Positions 16,670 through 23,978 of a stretch of DNA of 64,000 nt are shown in pieces (position 1 is the stretch's first letter; each line of letters begins with the position of its first letter). The notes beneath the pieces are model-generated. The model saw nothing but the letters and a program-made list of their open reading frames with translations. It was not told where the DNA came from and searched no databases. The position numbers were made by a program, and so were the translations under genes. The DNA lies in the NCBI GenBank assembly GCA_029990205.1, contig JAPEKQ010000002.1:64501-128500 (forward strand), read 5' to 3'. Source of the stretch: a bacterium. Lineage in GTDB: Bacteria; Joyebacterota; Joyebacteria; Joyebacterales; Joyebacteraceae.

Positions 16670-18631
16670 CTACTCGTCGTCCACGACCTCGTAATCGGCG
16701 TCGACAACGTTGTCGTCATCCGCGCCACCGTCGCCGCCCGGGGCCGCGCCCGCGGCGCCCATGCCCGGGCCGCCGGCCGCACCGGGACCCGCTCCCGGAC
16801 CACCCGCCTGCGGACCGCCCTGCGCGTTCGTGGCGCTGGCGTACATCTTCTCGGCGATCTTGTGCGACGCGGTCGTGAGCGCTTCCATGTCGCGCTCGAT
16901 GGCCGCGGCGTCGCCTTCCTTAAGCGTCTCCTTGAGCTTGGCGGCGGCATCCTCGATCGCCTGCTTCTCGCTGGCGTCGAGCGCGTCCCCGTGCTCCTTG
17001 AGAGACTTCTCGGTCGAGAAGACCAGCGCGTCGGCCTGGTTGCGAAGCTCGACCTCCTTGCGCTTCGCCTCGTCCTCGCCCGCGTGCGCCTCGGCGTCCT
17101 TGACCATCTTGTCGATCTCGGAGTCGTCCAGACCGCTCGAGACCTCGATGCGGATCTTCTGCTCCTTGCCGGTCCCGAGATCCTTCGCGGAGACGTGAAC
17201 GATGCCGTTCGCGTCGATGTCGAAGGTCACCTCGATCTGCGGCATGCCCCTCGGCGCCGGCGGAATCTCGGTCAGGTCGAACTTCCCGAGCGTCCGGTTC
17301 TGCGCCGCCATCGCGCGCTCACCCTGGAGCACGTGAATGGAGACCGCGGGCTGGTTGTTCTCGGCCGTCGAGAAGATCTGGCTCTTCTTCGTCGGGATGG
17401 TCGTGTTCCGCGTGATCAGCGGAGTCATCACGCCGCCCAGCGTCTCGATACCGAGCGAGAGCGGGGTGACGTCGAGCAGCAGGACGTCCTTGACGTCCGA
17501 CTCGCCCGCGAGGATGGCGCCCTGGATGGCCGCGCCGACCGCGACGACTTCATCCGGGTTGACGCCCTTGTGAGGCTCCTTGCCGAAGAGATCCTTCACG
17601 ATCTCGTTGACCTTCGGGATCCGCGTCGAGCCACCGACCAGCACGATCTCGTCGATGTCAGACGGCGAGAGCTTCGCGTCCGCCAGAGCCTTCTTGCACG
17701 GCTCGACCGTCCGCTGAAGCAGATCGTCCACGAGCGACTCGAACTTCGCGCGCGTAAGACTCAGGGTCAGGTGCTTCGGACCCGTCGCATCGGCCGTGAT
17801 GAACGGCAGGTTGATGTCGGTCTGCAGCGTCGTCGAGAGCTCGCTCTTGGCCTTCTCGGCGGCCTCCTTCAGACGCTGGAGCGCCATCGAATCCTGCGTG
17901 AGATCGATGCCGTGCTCCTTCTTGAACTCCTCCGCGATCCAGTCGATGACGCGGTGGTCGAGGTTGTCGCCACCAAGGTGGGTATCACCGTTGGTGGAGA
18001 GCACCTTGACGAGGCCCTCGTCGATCTCGAGGATCGAGATGTCGAACGTGCCGCCGCCGAAGTCGTAGACGGCGATCTTCTCCTGCCCCTTCTTGTCGAT
18101 ACCGTAGGCCAGCGACGCGGCCGTCGGCTCATTGATGATACGGAGCACTTCGAGCCCGGCGATCCTGCCGGCGTCCTTCGTGGCCTGCCGCTGCGCGTCG
18201 TTGAAGTAGGCCGGAACGGTGATGACGGCCTTCTCGACCTTCTCGCCGAGATGCTGCTCGGCCGTGTTCTTCATGGCCTGGAGGATCATCGCCGAGATCT
18301 CGGGCGGTGCATACTGTTTGCCCTGCGCCTCGACCTTCACCGCACCGCCATCATCGATGACCTTGTACGGGACCAGCCCCATTTCCTCGGAGACCTCTCC
18401 GTACCGCCGCCCGACGAACCGCTTGATCGAGAAGATCGTGTTCTCGGGGTTGGTGATGGCCTGCCGCTTCGCGACCTGGCCGACGAGCCGCTCGCCCGTC
18501 TTGGTGAACGCCACGACGGACGGCGTCGTGCGACCGCCCTCGGGGTTGGCAATGACGGTAGGCTCTCCGCCTTCCATGACGGCGACGACCGAGTTGGTCG
18601 TGCCGAGATCGATTCCGATGACCTTACTCAT
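16670..18631 (-). CDS. dnaK: Chaperone DnaK (Hsp70)
   Basis: ATP-dependent chaperone. The ATG at 18631 gives 653 residues beginning with [17 protein letters not shown]; an upstream in-frame extension is rejected because the Shine-Dalgarno AGGAAAGGAAGTGGGAG lies inside it. Signatures are the Hsp70 motifs [24 protein letters not shown] and [12 protein letters not shown], the interdomain linker [13 protein letters not shown], and a Gly/Pro/Ala-rich C-terminal tail ending in [10 protein letters not shown]. Length is normal. It belongs to the CIRCE-controlled hrcA-grpE-dnaK operon. Confidence 0.97.
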   Translation of the reverse strand: MSKVIGIDLGTTNSVVAVMEGGEPTVIANPEGGRTTPSVVAFTKTGERLVGQVAKRQAITNPENTIFSIKRFVGRRYGEVSEEMGLVPYKVIDDGGAVKVEAQGKQYAPPEISAMILQAMKNTAEQHLGEKVEKAVITVPAYFNDAQRQATKDAGRIAGLEVLRIINEPTAASLAYGIDKKGQEKIAVYDFGGGTFDISILEIDEGLVKVLSTNGDTHLGGDNLDHRVIDWIAEEFKKEHGIDLTQDSMALQRLKEAAEKAKSELSTTLQTDINLPFITADATGPKHLTLSLTRAKFESLVDDLLQRTVEPCKKALADAKLSPSDIDEIVLVGGSTRIPKVNEIVKDLFGKEPHKGVNPDEVVAVGAAIQGAILAGESDVKDVLLLDVTPLSLGIETLGGVMTPLITRNTTIPTKKSQIFSTAENNQPAVSIHVLQGERAMAAQNRTLGKFDLTEIPPAPRGMPQIEVTFDIDANGIVHVSAKDLGTGKEQKIRIEVSSGLDDSEIDKMVKDAEAHAGEDEAKRKEVELRNQADALVFSTEKSLKEHGDALDASEKQAIEDAAAKLKETLKEGDAAAIERDMEALTTASHKIAEKMYASATNAQGGPQAGGPGAGPGAAGGPGMGAAGAAPGGDGGADDDNVVDADYEVVDDE

Positions 18632-18710
18632 ACTCCCACTTCCTTTCCTCCCCCATCTCTCGCGGCGCATCGCCGCGTCCGGGGGTCCGTTCTGGCGGCA
18701 AGTCGGCTCA

Positions 18711-19292
18711 CTAGCTCGCGACGATGACGCGAGATGGTCTCAGGAGCCGCTCACCCAGTGTGTATCCCTTCTGCATGACCTGAACGATCTCGTCCGGCTC
18801 GTGCTCGTCCGACGGCACCCTGCCGACGGCCTCATGGACGTTGGGGTCGAACCCCATGCCGTCCGTCTCGACCGGACGGACGCCCGCCTTCTCCAGCACA
18901 TCCAACAGGTGCTTGAAGATCAGCTCGACGCCCTCTCGGAACGGAACGGCCGCGCCGGACTCATCCTGAGCCCCCTCCGCGAGCGCCCGCTCGAAATTGT
19001 CAACGACCTCGAGCAGCGGCAGGAGAATCCCCTCCCGCGCCTCGACGTCCCATCGTGCCTTCTCGCGCTCGACCCGCTTCCGGTAGTTGTCCAGGTCGGC
19101 CAGCGCGCGCAGCCACTTCCTGTTGGCCTCGCTGAGCTCGTTCTCGAGCGCCTCGAGGTCCGACACTGCTTCGCCCTCGGATTCGCCGACCTCAGCTCCC
19201 GTGGTCGCCGGGTTCTCGAAGGGCGCGTTGGCTCCGGAGGCGTCGGCGCCCTCCGGATGCTTCTCGTTGTCGTGTCTCTTCCTTGCAGTCAT
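18711..19292 (-). CDS. grpE: Nucleotide exchange factor GrpE
   Basis: Releases ADP from DnaK. I choose the ATG at 19292 (193 residues); an in-frame TTG at 19334 is possible but has no good ribosome-binding site. A charged disordered N-terminus leads to a long coiled coil (about 45-90, [20 protein letters not shown]) and the beta domain signature [18 protein letters not shown] with the ending [20 protein letters not shown], which matches the GrpE family signature. It lies between hrcA and dnaK in the standard order. Confidence 0.95.
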   Translation of the reverse strand: MTARKRHDNEKHPEGADASGANAPFENPATTGAEVGESEGEAVSDLEALENELSEANRKWLRALADLDNYRKRVEREKARWDVEAREGILLPLLEVVDNFERALAEGAQDESGAAVPFREGVELIFKHLLDVLEKAGVRPVETDGMGFDPNVHEAVGRVPSDEHEPDEIVQVMQKGYTLGERLLRPSRVIVAS

Positions 19293-19357
19293 GTCTGACC
19301 GAAGACTCCTGTTCGGTGTGTCAGTCGATGTCAACGTGCCGGTCGAAACCGATAGCG

Positions 19358-20407
19358 CTAGCGCCGCTCCTCGGTCCCGTCCGACGAGAAGAAATCGTCG
19401 AGAAGCCCCGAGAGATGACCGACGAGTCCCACGAGCCGGCGGTAGCGCATCCGGGTCGGACCGATGACGCCGATGCGTCCCACGGTCGCGCCGACCCGAT
19501 AGCTTCCGACGATGAGCGATACACCGCGCATCTTCTTCCGTCTGTTCTCGCCACCGATGGTGACCGCCACGTCCTGCGGGTCGGCCGGACCACGGACGAG
19601 ATCGGCAAGAGCCTCTTCGCTGTCGAGGATCTCACCGAGGATCGATGCGTCATCCGAGAACTCCGGATGCCGCAGCATGTACCGCGCGCCCTCGTAGTGC
19701 ACGCGCTCTGAGTCGTGGAAATGGAACAGAGCAGGCCACTGCTCGACGAGCGGGCAGAGCAGACTCGCGAACGGGCAGTCCTTCTCCCCAACCTTCGTCG
19801 CCAGGATCTTCTCGGCGTCGCCGACGGCCAGTCCGGCGACCCAATCGTTGAGCAGCGCGGTCGCGGCCTGAGCGGTCTGTCGGTCGGCCGGTGACGCGCA
19901 CTCGAAGACGGCGCTCCGTGTCTGGCCGGACCGCATGCTGACGGCCGCCAGACATCTGGTCGCATCGAGCGGGACGACCTCCATCCGCTCGATGACGCTG
20001 CTCTCCACGGCGGGCTCGAGCCCGACGGCGAGCTGGTGCGCAACGTCGCTGACCATGCGGGAGACTTCGGTGAGGACGGTCGCGAGGTCGTGCCCCCGCA
20101 ACACCGTCAGCTCGGCGGTGAGTCTCGTGCGGTCTCTCTCCGGAAGAAGGACGGGGCCCATGAGCCGGTCGACGTAGTACCGGTACCCCTCGTCGGCCGG
20201 TATGCGTCCCGCGGAGGTGTGCGGCTGCCTGATGAGACCTCGCTCCTCGAGCGCGCGCATGACGTTGCGCACGGTCGCGGACGACACGTCGAGTCCCGAA
20301 CGCTTCACAACAGCGCTCGAACTCACAGGTCTCGCCGTCTCGACGTAGTCCCGGATGACGGCTGTGAGGATCTTCTCCTCACGCTCTGTCAGGTCTGCCC
20401 GCGTCAC
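19358..20407 (-). CDS. hrcA: Heat-inducible transcription repressor HrcA
   Basis: Winged-helix repressor that binds CIRCE and shuts off chaperone operons when not denatured or titrated. The 349-residue protein has the N-terminal DNA-binding domain (TEREEKILTAVIRDYVETAR, PVSSSAVVKRSGLDVSSATV, then RQPHTSAGRIPADEGYRYYV) and a GAF-like dimerisation core. The GTG start at 20407 follows GGGAGGGGATC. A perfect CIRCE lies 19 bases upstream, so the gene is probably autoregulated. Confidence 0.97.
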   Translation of the reverse strand: MTRADLTEREEKILTAVIRDYVETARPVSSSAVVKRSGLDVSSATVRNVMRALEERGLIRQPHTSAGRIPADEGYRYYVDRLMGPVLLPERDRTRLTAELTVLRGHDLATVLTEVSRMVSDVAHQLAVGLEPAVESSVIERMEVVPLDATRCLAAVSMRSGQTRSAVFECASPADRQTAQAATALLNDWVAGLAVGDAEKILATKVGEKDCPFASLLCPLVEQWPALFHFHDSERVHYEGARYMLRHPEFSDDASILGEILDSEEALADLVRGPADPQDVAVTIGGENRRKKMRGVSLIVGSYRVGATVGRIGVIGPTRMRYRRLVGLVGHLSGLLDDFFSSDGTEERR

Positions 20408-20425
20408 GATCCCCTCCCGAGGATG

Positions 20426-20452
20426 TTAGCACTCGTATAACGAGAGTGCTAA
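20426..20452. promoter_or_regulatory. CIRCE operator (HrcA binding site)
   Basis: TTAGCACTC, a 9-base spacer, then GAGTGCTAA: an exact match to the CIRCE consensus. It sits 19 bases before the hrcA start and just downstream of the predicted transcription start, where HrcA binding would block initiation or clearance. Confidence 0.97.
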
Positions 20453-20462
20453 TCTACGAGTC

Positions 20463-20491
20463 AACATAGACCCGCACGGAGGGGGTGTCAA
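20463..20491 (-). promoter_or_regulatory. Vegetative promoter of the hrcA-grpE-dnaK operon
   Basis: Minus-strand TTGACA (20491-20486), a 17-base spacer and TATGTT (20468-20463), with a predicted start near 20456 so that CIRCE covers about +4 to +30. A second possibility is TTGACT (20464-20459), 18 bases, TTATAC (20440-20435), whose -10 would lie within the CIRCE spacer. Confidence 0.75.
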
Positions 20492-20521
20492 GCGGAAAGG
20501 GGTGCGGAAAACGGCCCTGTA

Positions 20522-21148
20522 TCAGCGAATCAGGCTGAACAGCCGGTCGAATCGAGGCCGGCTGAGCGTGGAATCCCAGGACCAGTAGATGACGATCGCC
20601 TTGCCCTGCATCAGGCTCTTGTCGAGGAACCCCCACTCCCTGCTGTCGGCGCTCCAGTTGCGGTTGTCGCCGAGCATCAGGAGCTGACCCTCGGGAACCT
20701 TGACCGGACCGAAGCTCGACCAGCGCGGGGTCGGCGGCTTGAGCTTGATGTACTCCTCGACGACGCGCTCGCCGTTGACATAGAGCGCGTTGTTCTTGAG
20801 TTCGACGATGTCGCCCGGCGTGCCGATGCAGCGCTTCACGTAGTTCTCCTTCGGCGCGCGCGGGTCGGGGTTGGGATACTCGAAGACGATGATGTCACCG
20901 CGCTTCGGCTCGCGGATGCCGCGGAGCCTTGTCTCGGTGAACGGCACCTTGATGCCGTAGATGAACTTGTTGACGACGAGGAAGTCCCCGATCAGCAGAG
21001 AGTCCTCCATCGAACCGGAAGGGATGCGGAAGGTCTGGACGACGAACGCGCGCAGAATGAGTGCGAGCAGGACGGCCGTGACGACCGTCTCCACGAAATC
21101 CCTGTAGTAGCCCTTGCGGGACGCCGGCTTCCTGCCGCTTGTCGCCAT
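20522..21148 (-). CDS. lepB: Signal peptidase I
   Basis: Membrane-anchored serine protease that cleaves Sec signal peptides. The 208-residue protein has one N-terminal helix (about 19-38), the catalytic serine in PSGSMEDSL (S46) and the general-base lysine in YVKRCIGTPGD (K105), followed by the conserved LMLGDNRNWSADSREWG. It has a single transmembrane helix, as in the Gram-positive/simple type. The ATG at 21148 follows AAGGAAGGAAC; a GTG one codon upstream is possible. It ends the glmM-glmS-selD transcription run just before the hrcA promoter. Confidence 0.96.
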   Translation of the reverse strand: MATSGRKPASRKGYYRDFVETVVTAVLLALILRAFVVQTFRIPSGSMEDSLLIGDFLVVNKFIYGIKVPFTETRLRGIREPKRGDIIVFEYPNPDPRAPKENYVKRCIGTPGDIVELKNNALYVNGERVVEEYIKLKPPTPRWSSFGPVKVPEGQLLMLGDNRNWSADSREWGFLDKSLMQGKAIVIYWSWDSTLSRPRFDRLFSLIR

Positions 21149-21163
21149 CACGTGTTCCTTCCT

Positions 21164-21691
21164 TTAGAACCTGACCTCGAATCCGACGCGGAAGCCGTCT
21201 CCGCGCGCGGCGGGAGATGCGGCGACCGCCGCGTCCAGCCCGCCCGGGGTGTTGTCATCGAAGCCCGAGAGATGTGCGTCGACGTACGCATCCGTGATGC
21301 TGTAGAGCGCGAGGATGGCCGTCCACCAGATCAGTGTCTGTCTTCTGTCGAAGTGCTCCGAGTATTCCTCGAAATAGTCGTTGTCGCCCGTCTCGTAGTA
21401 GTTCCTGAGCGCGTAGCGGGTCCAGCGATCCTCCAGAACGAGCTGAGCGATCAGCAGGGCCTCCACGCCGCCGATGATGGCGGCCTTGCGCTCGGTCCCG
21501 TTGAGAAACTGACCGAGCCCCGGGTAGGCTGCCGACGCGATGAGAACCCTCGCGCCGCCCGGCCTTGTGGACGCCGCCTCCTGCCCCGTCACCGCCCCTT
21601 GCCGCGTGACCGACCCCTGCCCCATCGCGACCGCCGGAACCAGTATCGCGACTGCGAGCACGAGCACGAGTGCGGCGGGACCGGTTCTCAT
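21164..21691 (-). CDS. DUF5683-like exported/membrane protein
   Basis: A 175-residue protein with a signal peptide (residues 1-24, ending PAVAMGQG) and two hydrophobic segments, about 68-86 and 120-138. The segment ASAAYPGLGQFLNGTERKAA is typical of the DUF5683 family (P-G-L-GQ-N), of unknown function. The ATG shares one base with the stop of the PP-loop gene, so the two are translationally coupled, and lepB follows 15 bases after its stop. Confidence 0.75.
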   Translation of the reverse strand: MRTGPAALVLVLAVAILVPAVAMGQGSVTRQGAVTGQEAASTRPGGARVLIASAAYPGLGQFLNGTERKAAIIGGVEALLIAQLVLEDRWTRYALRNYYETGDNDYFEEYSEHFDRRQTLIWWTAILALYSITDAYVDAHLSGFDDNTPGGLDAAVAASPAARGDGFRVGFEVRF

Positions 21692-22662
21692 CAGATCGCG
21701 AGCTCCTTGACGCGCCGGGAGGTGAACGGCTCAACCACGAACTCCGCGGGCTCGGCGTCACCACCCCAGCAGCGGACGCGGATGCTCTCGCCCTCCTCGG
21801 TGTCCGCGTAGCGCGCGACCAGTCGCGAGGACATCTCAAGGTTCTCCGGGGTCGGTTCGCCCCGGAAGACGCCGACCGGCCCCTTGTGCTCCACGGCCTT
21901 GATGAACATCACACCTTCGGACTCGAGTTCAAAGAGCCGCTCGTTCTCCGCGTGGTTGCGCCCGACGATGAGCTTCGCGGTATCCGTGAGCCGGAACTGC
22001 CGCCCCATCGAGATCAGCCGGACATCGACCGATGAGAGCGCCCCGTGCTTCCTGACATCCTTCAGAGCTCTCGCGAAGTTCTCGTCGGTCAGAAGGCAAC
22101 CGCCGGCCGGCGAGGCGTACCGTTCGATGCCGAACTGCTCGGCCAGCTCGATCTGCGGCTTCCGGGTCCGCCCGTGGAGACCGAGGAGCTTCTCCCGGTC
22201 GACCCATCCCTCGAGCTCCGGCACCGTCGGCGCCAGGAGCTTCGCGGACAGCGGCCTGAGCAGGCGCCCCCCGATCCCGGACTCGCGCTCGACGGCGCCG
22301 AGTCCGAACCGCATCTGCGACTTCGGGCGCTGACCGACGACCTCGCCGGTGACGATGAAGGAGGCCCCGAGCTCCTCGAGCTTGCCGGCGGCCGTCTTGA
22401 CCATCATCGCGTGGCAGTCGATGCACGGGTTCATGTGCTTGCCGTACCCGTGCTTCGGCGCCTCGATCGTTCGGAAGATCTCCTCGGTGATATCGATGAC
22501 GACGAGCTCGATACCGAGCTCCTCCGCACCGATCTTCGCTCCTCCCGCACCGAAGAACGGCGAGACGAAGCTCACGCCTATCACCTCGATGCCCTGTTCC
22601 ATGATCAGACGGGCAGCGAGCAGGCTGTCGAGCCCACCAGAGAGAAGCGCCAGGGCCTTCAC
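21691..22662 (-). CDS. PP-loop ATP pyrophosphatase, MnmA/ThiI-like tRNA thiolation family
   Basis: A 323-residue adenylating enzyme related to tRNA thiouridylases. It has the PP-loop SGGLDS (8-13), a CxxC in NPCIDCHAM (C80, C83) and a later cysteine in YASPAGGCLLTD (C189), the set expected for sulfur transfer to a tRNA base. The C-terminal 100 residues (RLISMGRQFRLTDTAKLIVG, VEHKGPVGVFRGEP) look like a DUF814/NFACT-R-type RNA-associated domain. I choose the GTG at 22662 with GGAGG upstream; a longer in-frame reading would run back through tRNA-Sec and is rejected. Its position next to selC and selD suggests a link to sulfur/selenium tRNA chemistry, but that is inference. Confidence 0.8.
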   Translation of the reverse strand: MKALALLSGGLDSLLAARLIMEQGIEVIGVSFVSPFFGAGGAKIGAEELGIELVVIDITEEIFRTIEAPKHGYGKHMNPCIDCHAMMVKTAAGKLEELGASFIVTGEVVGQRPKSQMRFGLGAVERESGIGGRLLRPLSAKLLAPTVPELEGWVDREKLLGLHGRTRKPQIELAEQFGIERYASPAGGCLLTDENFARALKDVRKHGALSSVDVRLISMGRQFRLTDTAKLIVGRNHAENERLFELESEGVMFIKAVEHKGPVGVFRGEPTPENLEMSSRLVARYADTEEGESIRVRCWGGDAEPAEFVVEPFTSRRVKELAI

Positions 22663-22693
22663 TAGTTGGAGCCTCCGAAACGTGAAATGGTTG

Positions 22694-22792
22694 TGGCGGG
22701 AATGTGTGGGAATCGAACCCACCCCGGACGGGATTAACCGCCCAGCATAAGGGTTTGAAGCCCTCGGGGCCCACCAGGACCCATCCATCCCC
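22694..22792 (-). tRNA. selC: tRNA-Sec (anticodon UCA)
   Basis: A 99-base tRNA including encoded CCA. From the 5' end it has an 8-base acceptor strand GGGGAUGG opposite ACAUUCCC, a 6-bp D stem GGGUCC/GGGCCC with a UGGU loop, anticodon loop CUUCAAA (UCA at 22758-22756), a long variable arm (GGGCGG/CCGUCC), T stem GUGGG/CCCAC with loop UUCGAUU, and discriminator G. The long acceptor, the 6-bp D stem and the UCA anticodon are diagnostic of selenocysteine tRNA. One oddity: acceptor position 8 would be a G-A mismatch. It lies between selD and the PP-loop gene. Confidence 0.95.
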
Positions 22793-22804
22793 GCATATCG
22801 GTGC

Positions 22805-22864
22805 GTCCGGCGGATGGCCGGACGTGTCCGTCTGCGACCGGGCATGTCCGGTCCCGGACCGGAC
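22805..22864 (-). repeat. Hairpin-forming GTCCGG/CCGGAC cluster upstream of tRNA-Sec
   Basis: Five copies of the hexamer GTCCGG or its complement lie within 60 bases. They form two hairpins: GTCCGG/CCGGAC at 22805-22823 and the 8-bp GTCCGGTC/GACCGGAC at 22846-22864 with a 3-base loop. They sit in the tRNA-Sec precursor leader or act as a partial terminator for selD. No T-run follows. Confidence 0.5.
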
Positions 22865-22874
22865 TCTACGAAGC

Positions 22875-22880
22875 AGTATA
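22875..22880 (-). promoter_or_regulatory. Probable -10 box for tRNA-Sec
   Basis: Minus-strand TATACT preceded by GGT, 83 bases before the mature tRNA. The -35 region at 17 bases (TAGCTC) is weak. A dedicated promoter fits the 134-base gap after selD, although readthrough from selD is also possible. Confidence 0.45.
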
Positions 22881-22926
22881 ACCGACAAGTGCCGCGCGAG
22901 CTAGCGCGGGGCGCACGCCCTGCGGG

Positions 22927-23970
22927 CTAGCGCAGGGAGATGGGGTGCGGTCCCTGGGGTCTGACGCGGCCGATACGCCACCAGCCGGCCTCGTCCACGG
23001 CCATCTCCCGCTCGAAGACCGGGAGCGCGTCCTCGGGAAGCGCCACCAGGAGTCCGCCAGAGGTCTGCGGATCGAATGTCAGTTCGGTGACCACGGTGTC
23101 CGCTGTCTCGATCGAGACGCGAGGCGAGTAGAAGTGCCGGTTGGTGCCCAGACCGCCCGGGGCGATCCCGTCAGCACAGAGCTCGCGTGCCCCATCCATC
23201 AACGGGAGTTCGGCGGCGTCGATCTCGATGGTCACGCCGCTCCCCTCGGCCATCTCGAGCGCGTGTCCTATCAGACCGAAACCCGTGACGTCGGTCGCCG
23301 CATGCGCGCCGGCGGCGATCATCGCGCGCGAAGCCGACCGGTTGAGCGTCGCCATCTGCTCGGTGAGCGCGCCCACCGTCTCCGCCGGCACCCGCTCGAA
23401 CTTGATGCCGGTCGCGATCACGCCCGTCCCGAGCGGCTTCGTGAGGACCATCACATCACCCGGCGTCGCGCCCACGTTCGACACGATGCGATCCGGGTGG
23501 ATGGTTCCGACGACGGCCATCCCGAACTTGAGTTCCTGATCGCTCACCGAGTGCCCGCCGATCGTCAGGACCCCGGCCTCGAGCGCCTTCTTCTGTGCGC
23601 CGGCGAGAATGTCACCGAGCACGGCGTTGGGAAGATCGCCGTCCGGGAAGCAGACGATGTTGAGCCCGATGAGCGGCGTGCCGCCCATCGCGTAGACATC
23701 GGAGATGGAGTTGGCCGCGGCCACGCGGCCGAAGTCGAACGGATCGTCGACAACGGGCGTGAAGAAGTCGAGCGTGAACACCAGCGCGGTGTCGTCGTTA
23801 AGACGATACACCCCGGCGTCGTCCGCCGTGCTCGTCGAGACGAGGACGCGCGGATCCACGATCGGCGCAAGGCCCTTGAGCGCTTCGGCGAGGTCCTCCG
23901 GACCCAGCTTGGATGCTCAACCAGAGCAGCGGACCTTCTGGGTCAGCTTGTAGATCTCTTCACGAGACAC
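22927..23970 (-). CDS. selD: Selenide, water dikinase SelD, selenoprotein with in-frame UGA
   Basis: Makes selenophosphate from selenide and ATP, the selenium donor for selenocysteine and 2-selenouridine. The full gene starts at a GTG at 23970 with AGGAG five bases upstream and reads SREEIYKLTQKVRCSGUASK, where U18 is a TGA codon (23919-23917). Translation then continues in the same frame to 22927 (347 residues with Sec). The downstream part has the expected AIR-synthase-like fold motifs (DDTALVFTLDFFTPVVDDPF, TIGGHSVSDQELKFGMAV, TDVTGFGLIGHALEMAEGSG). The UGA falls at the known active-site position that is Cys or Sec in SelD. It starts 8 bases after the glmS stop and is followed by tRNA-Sec. 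Gene callers that treat TGA as stop will truncate it to a start near 23859. Confidence 0.93.
23888..23919 (-). promoter_or_regulatory. Sec-UGA codon and putative bacterial SECIS hairpin
   Basis: The UGA at 23919-23917 is followed 17 bases later by the GGA apical loop of a hairpin. The stem is GGGUCC/GGACCU (five Watson-Crick pairs plus one G-U), extended by two more pairs beyond a mismatch. A guanine lies in the first two loop positions. Distance and shape agree with the bacterial SECIS model, in which SelB binds a stem-loop just after the UGA. Confidence 0.7.
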
Positions 23971-23978
23971 GCTGTCTC

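Noticed and set aside
22663-22845. N-terminal extension of the PP-loop gene back to 22845
   Set aside because: It would translate through the entire tRNA-Sec. The GTG at 22662 has its own ribosome-binding site and starts exactly at the conserved PP-loop domain.
22927-23859. Short SelD starting near 23859
   Set aside because: It lacks the catalytic residue and a ribosome-binding site; reading through the TGA gives the complete, conserved N-terminus.
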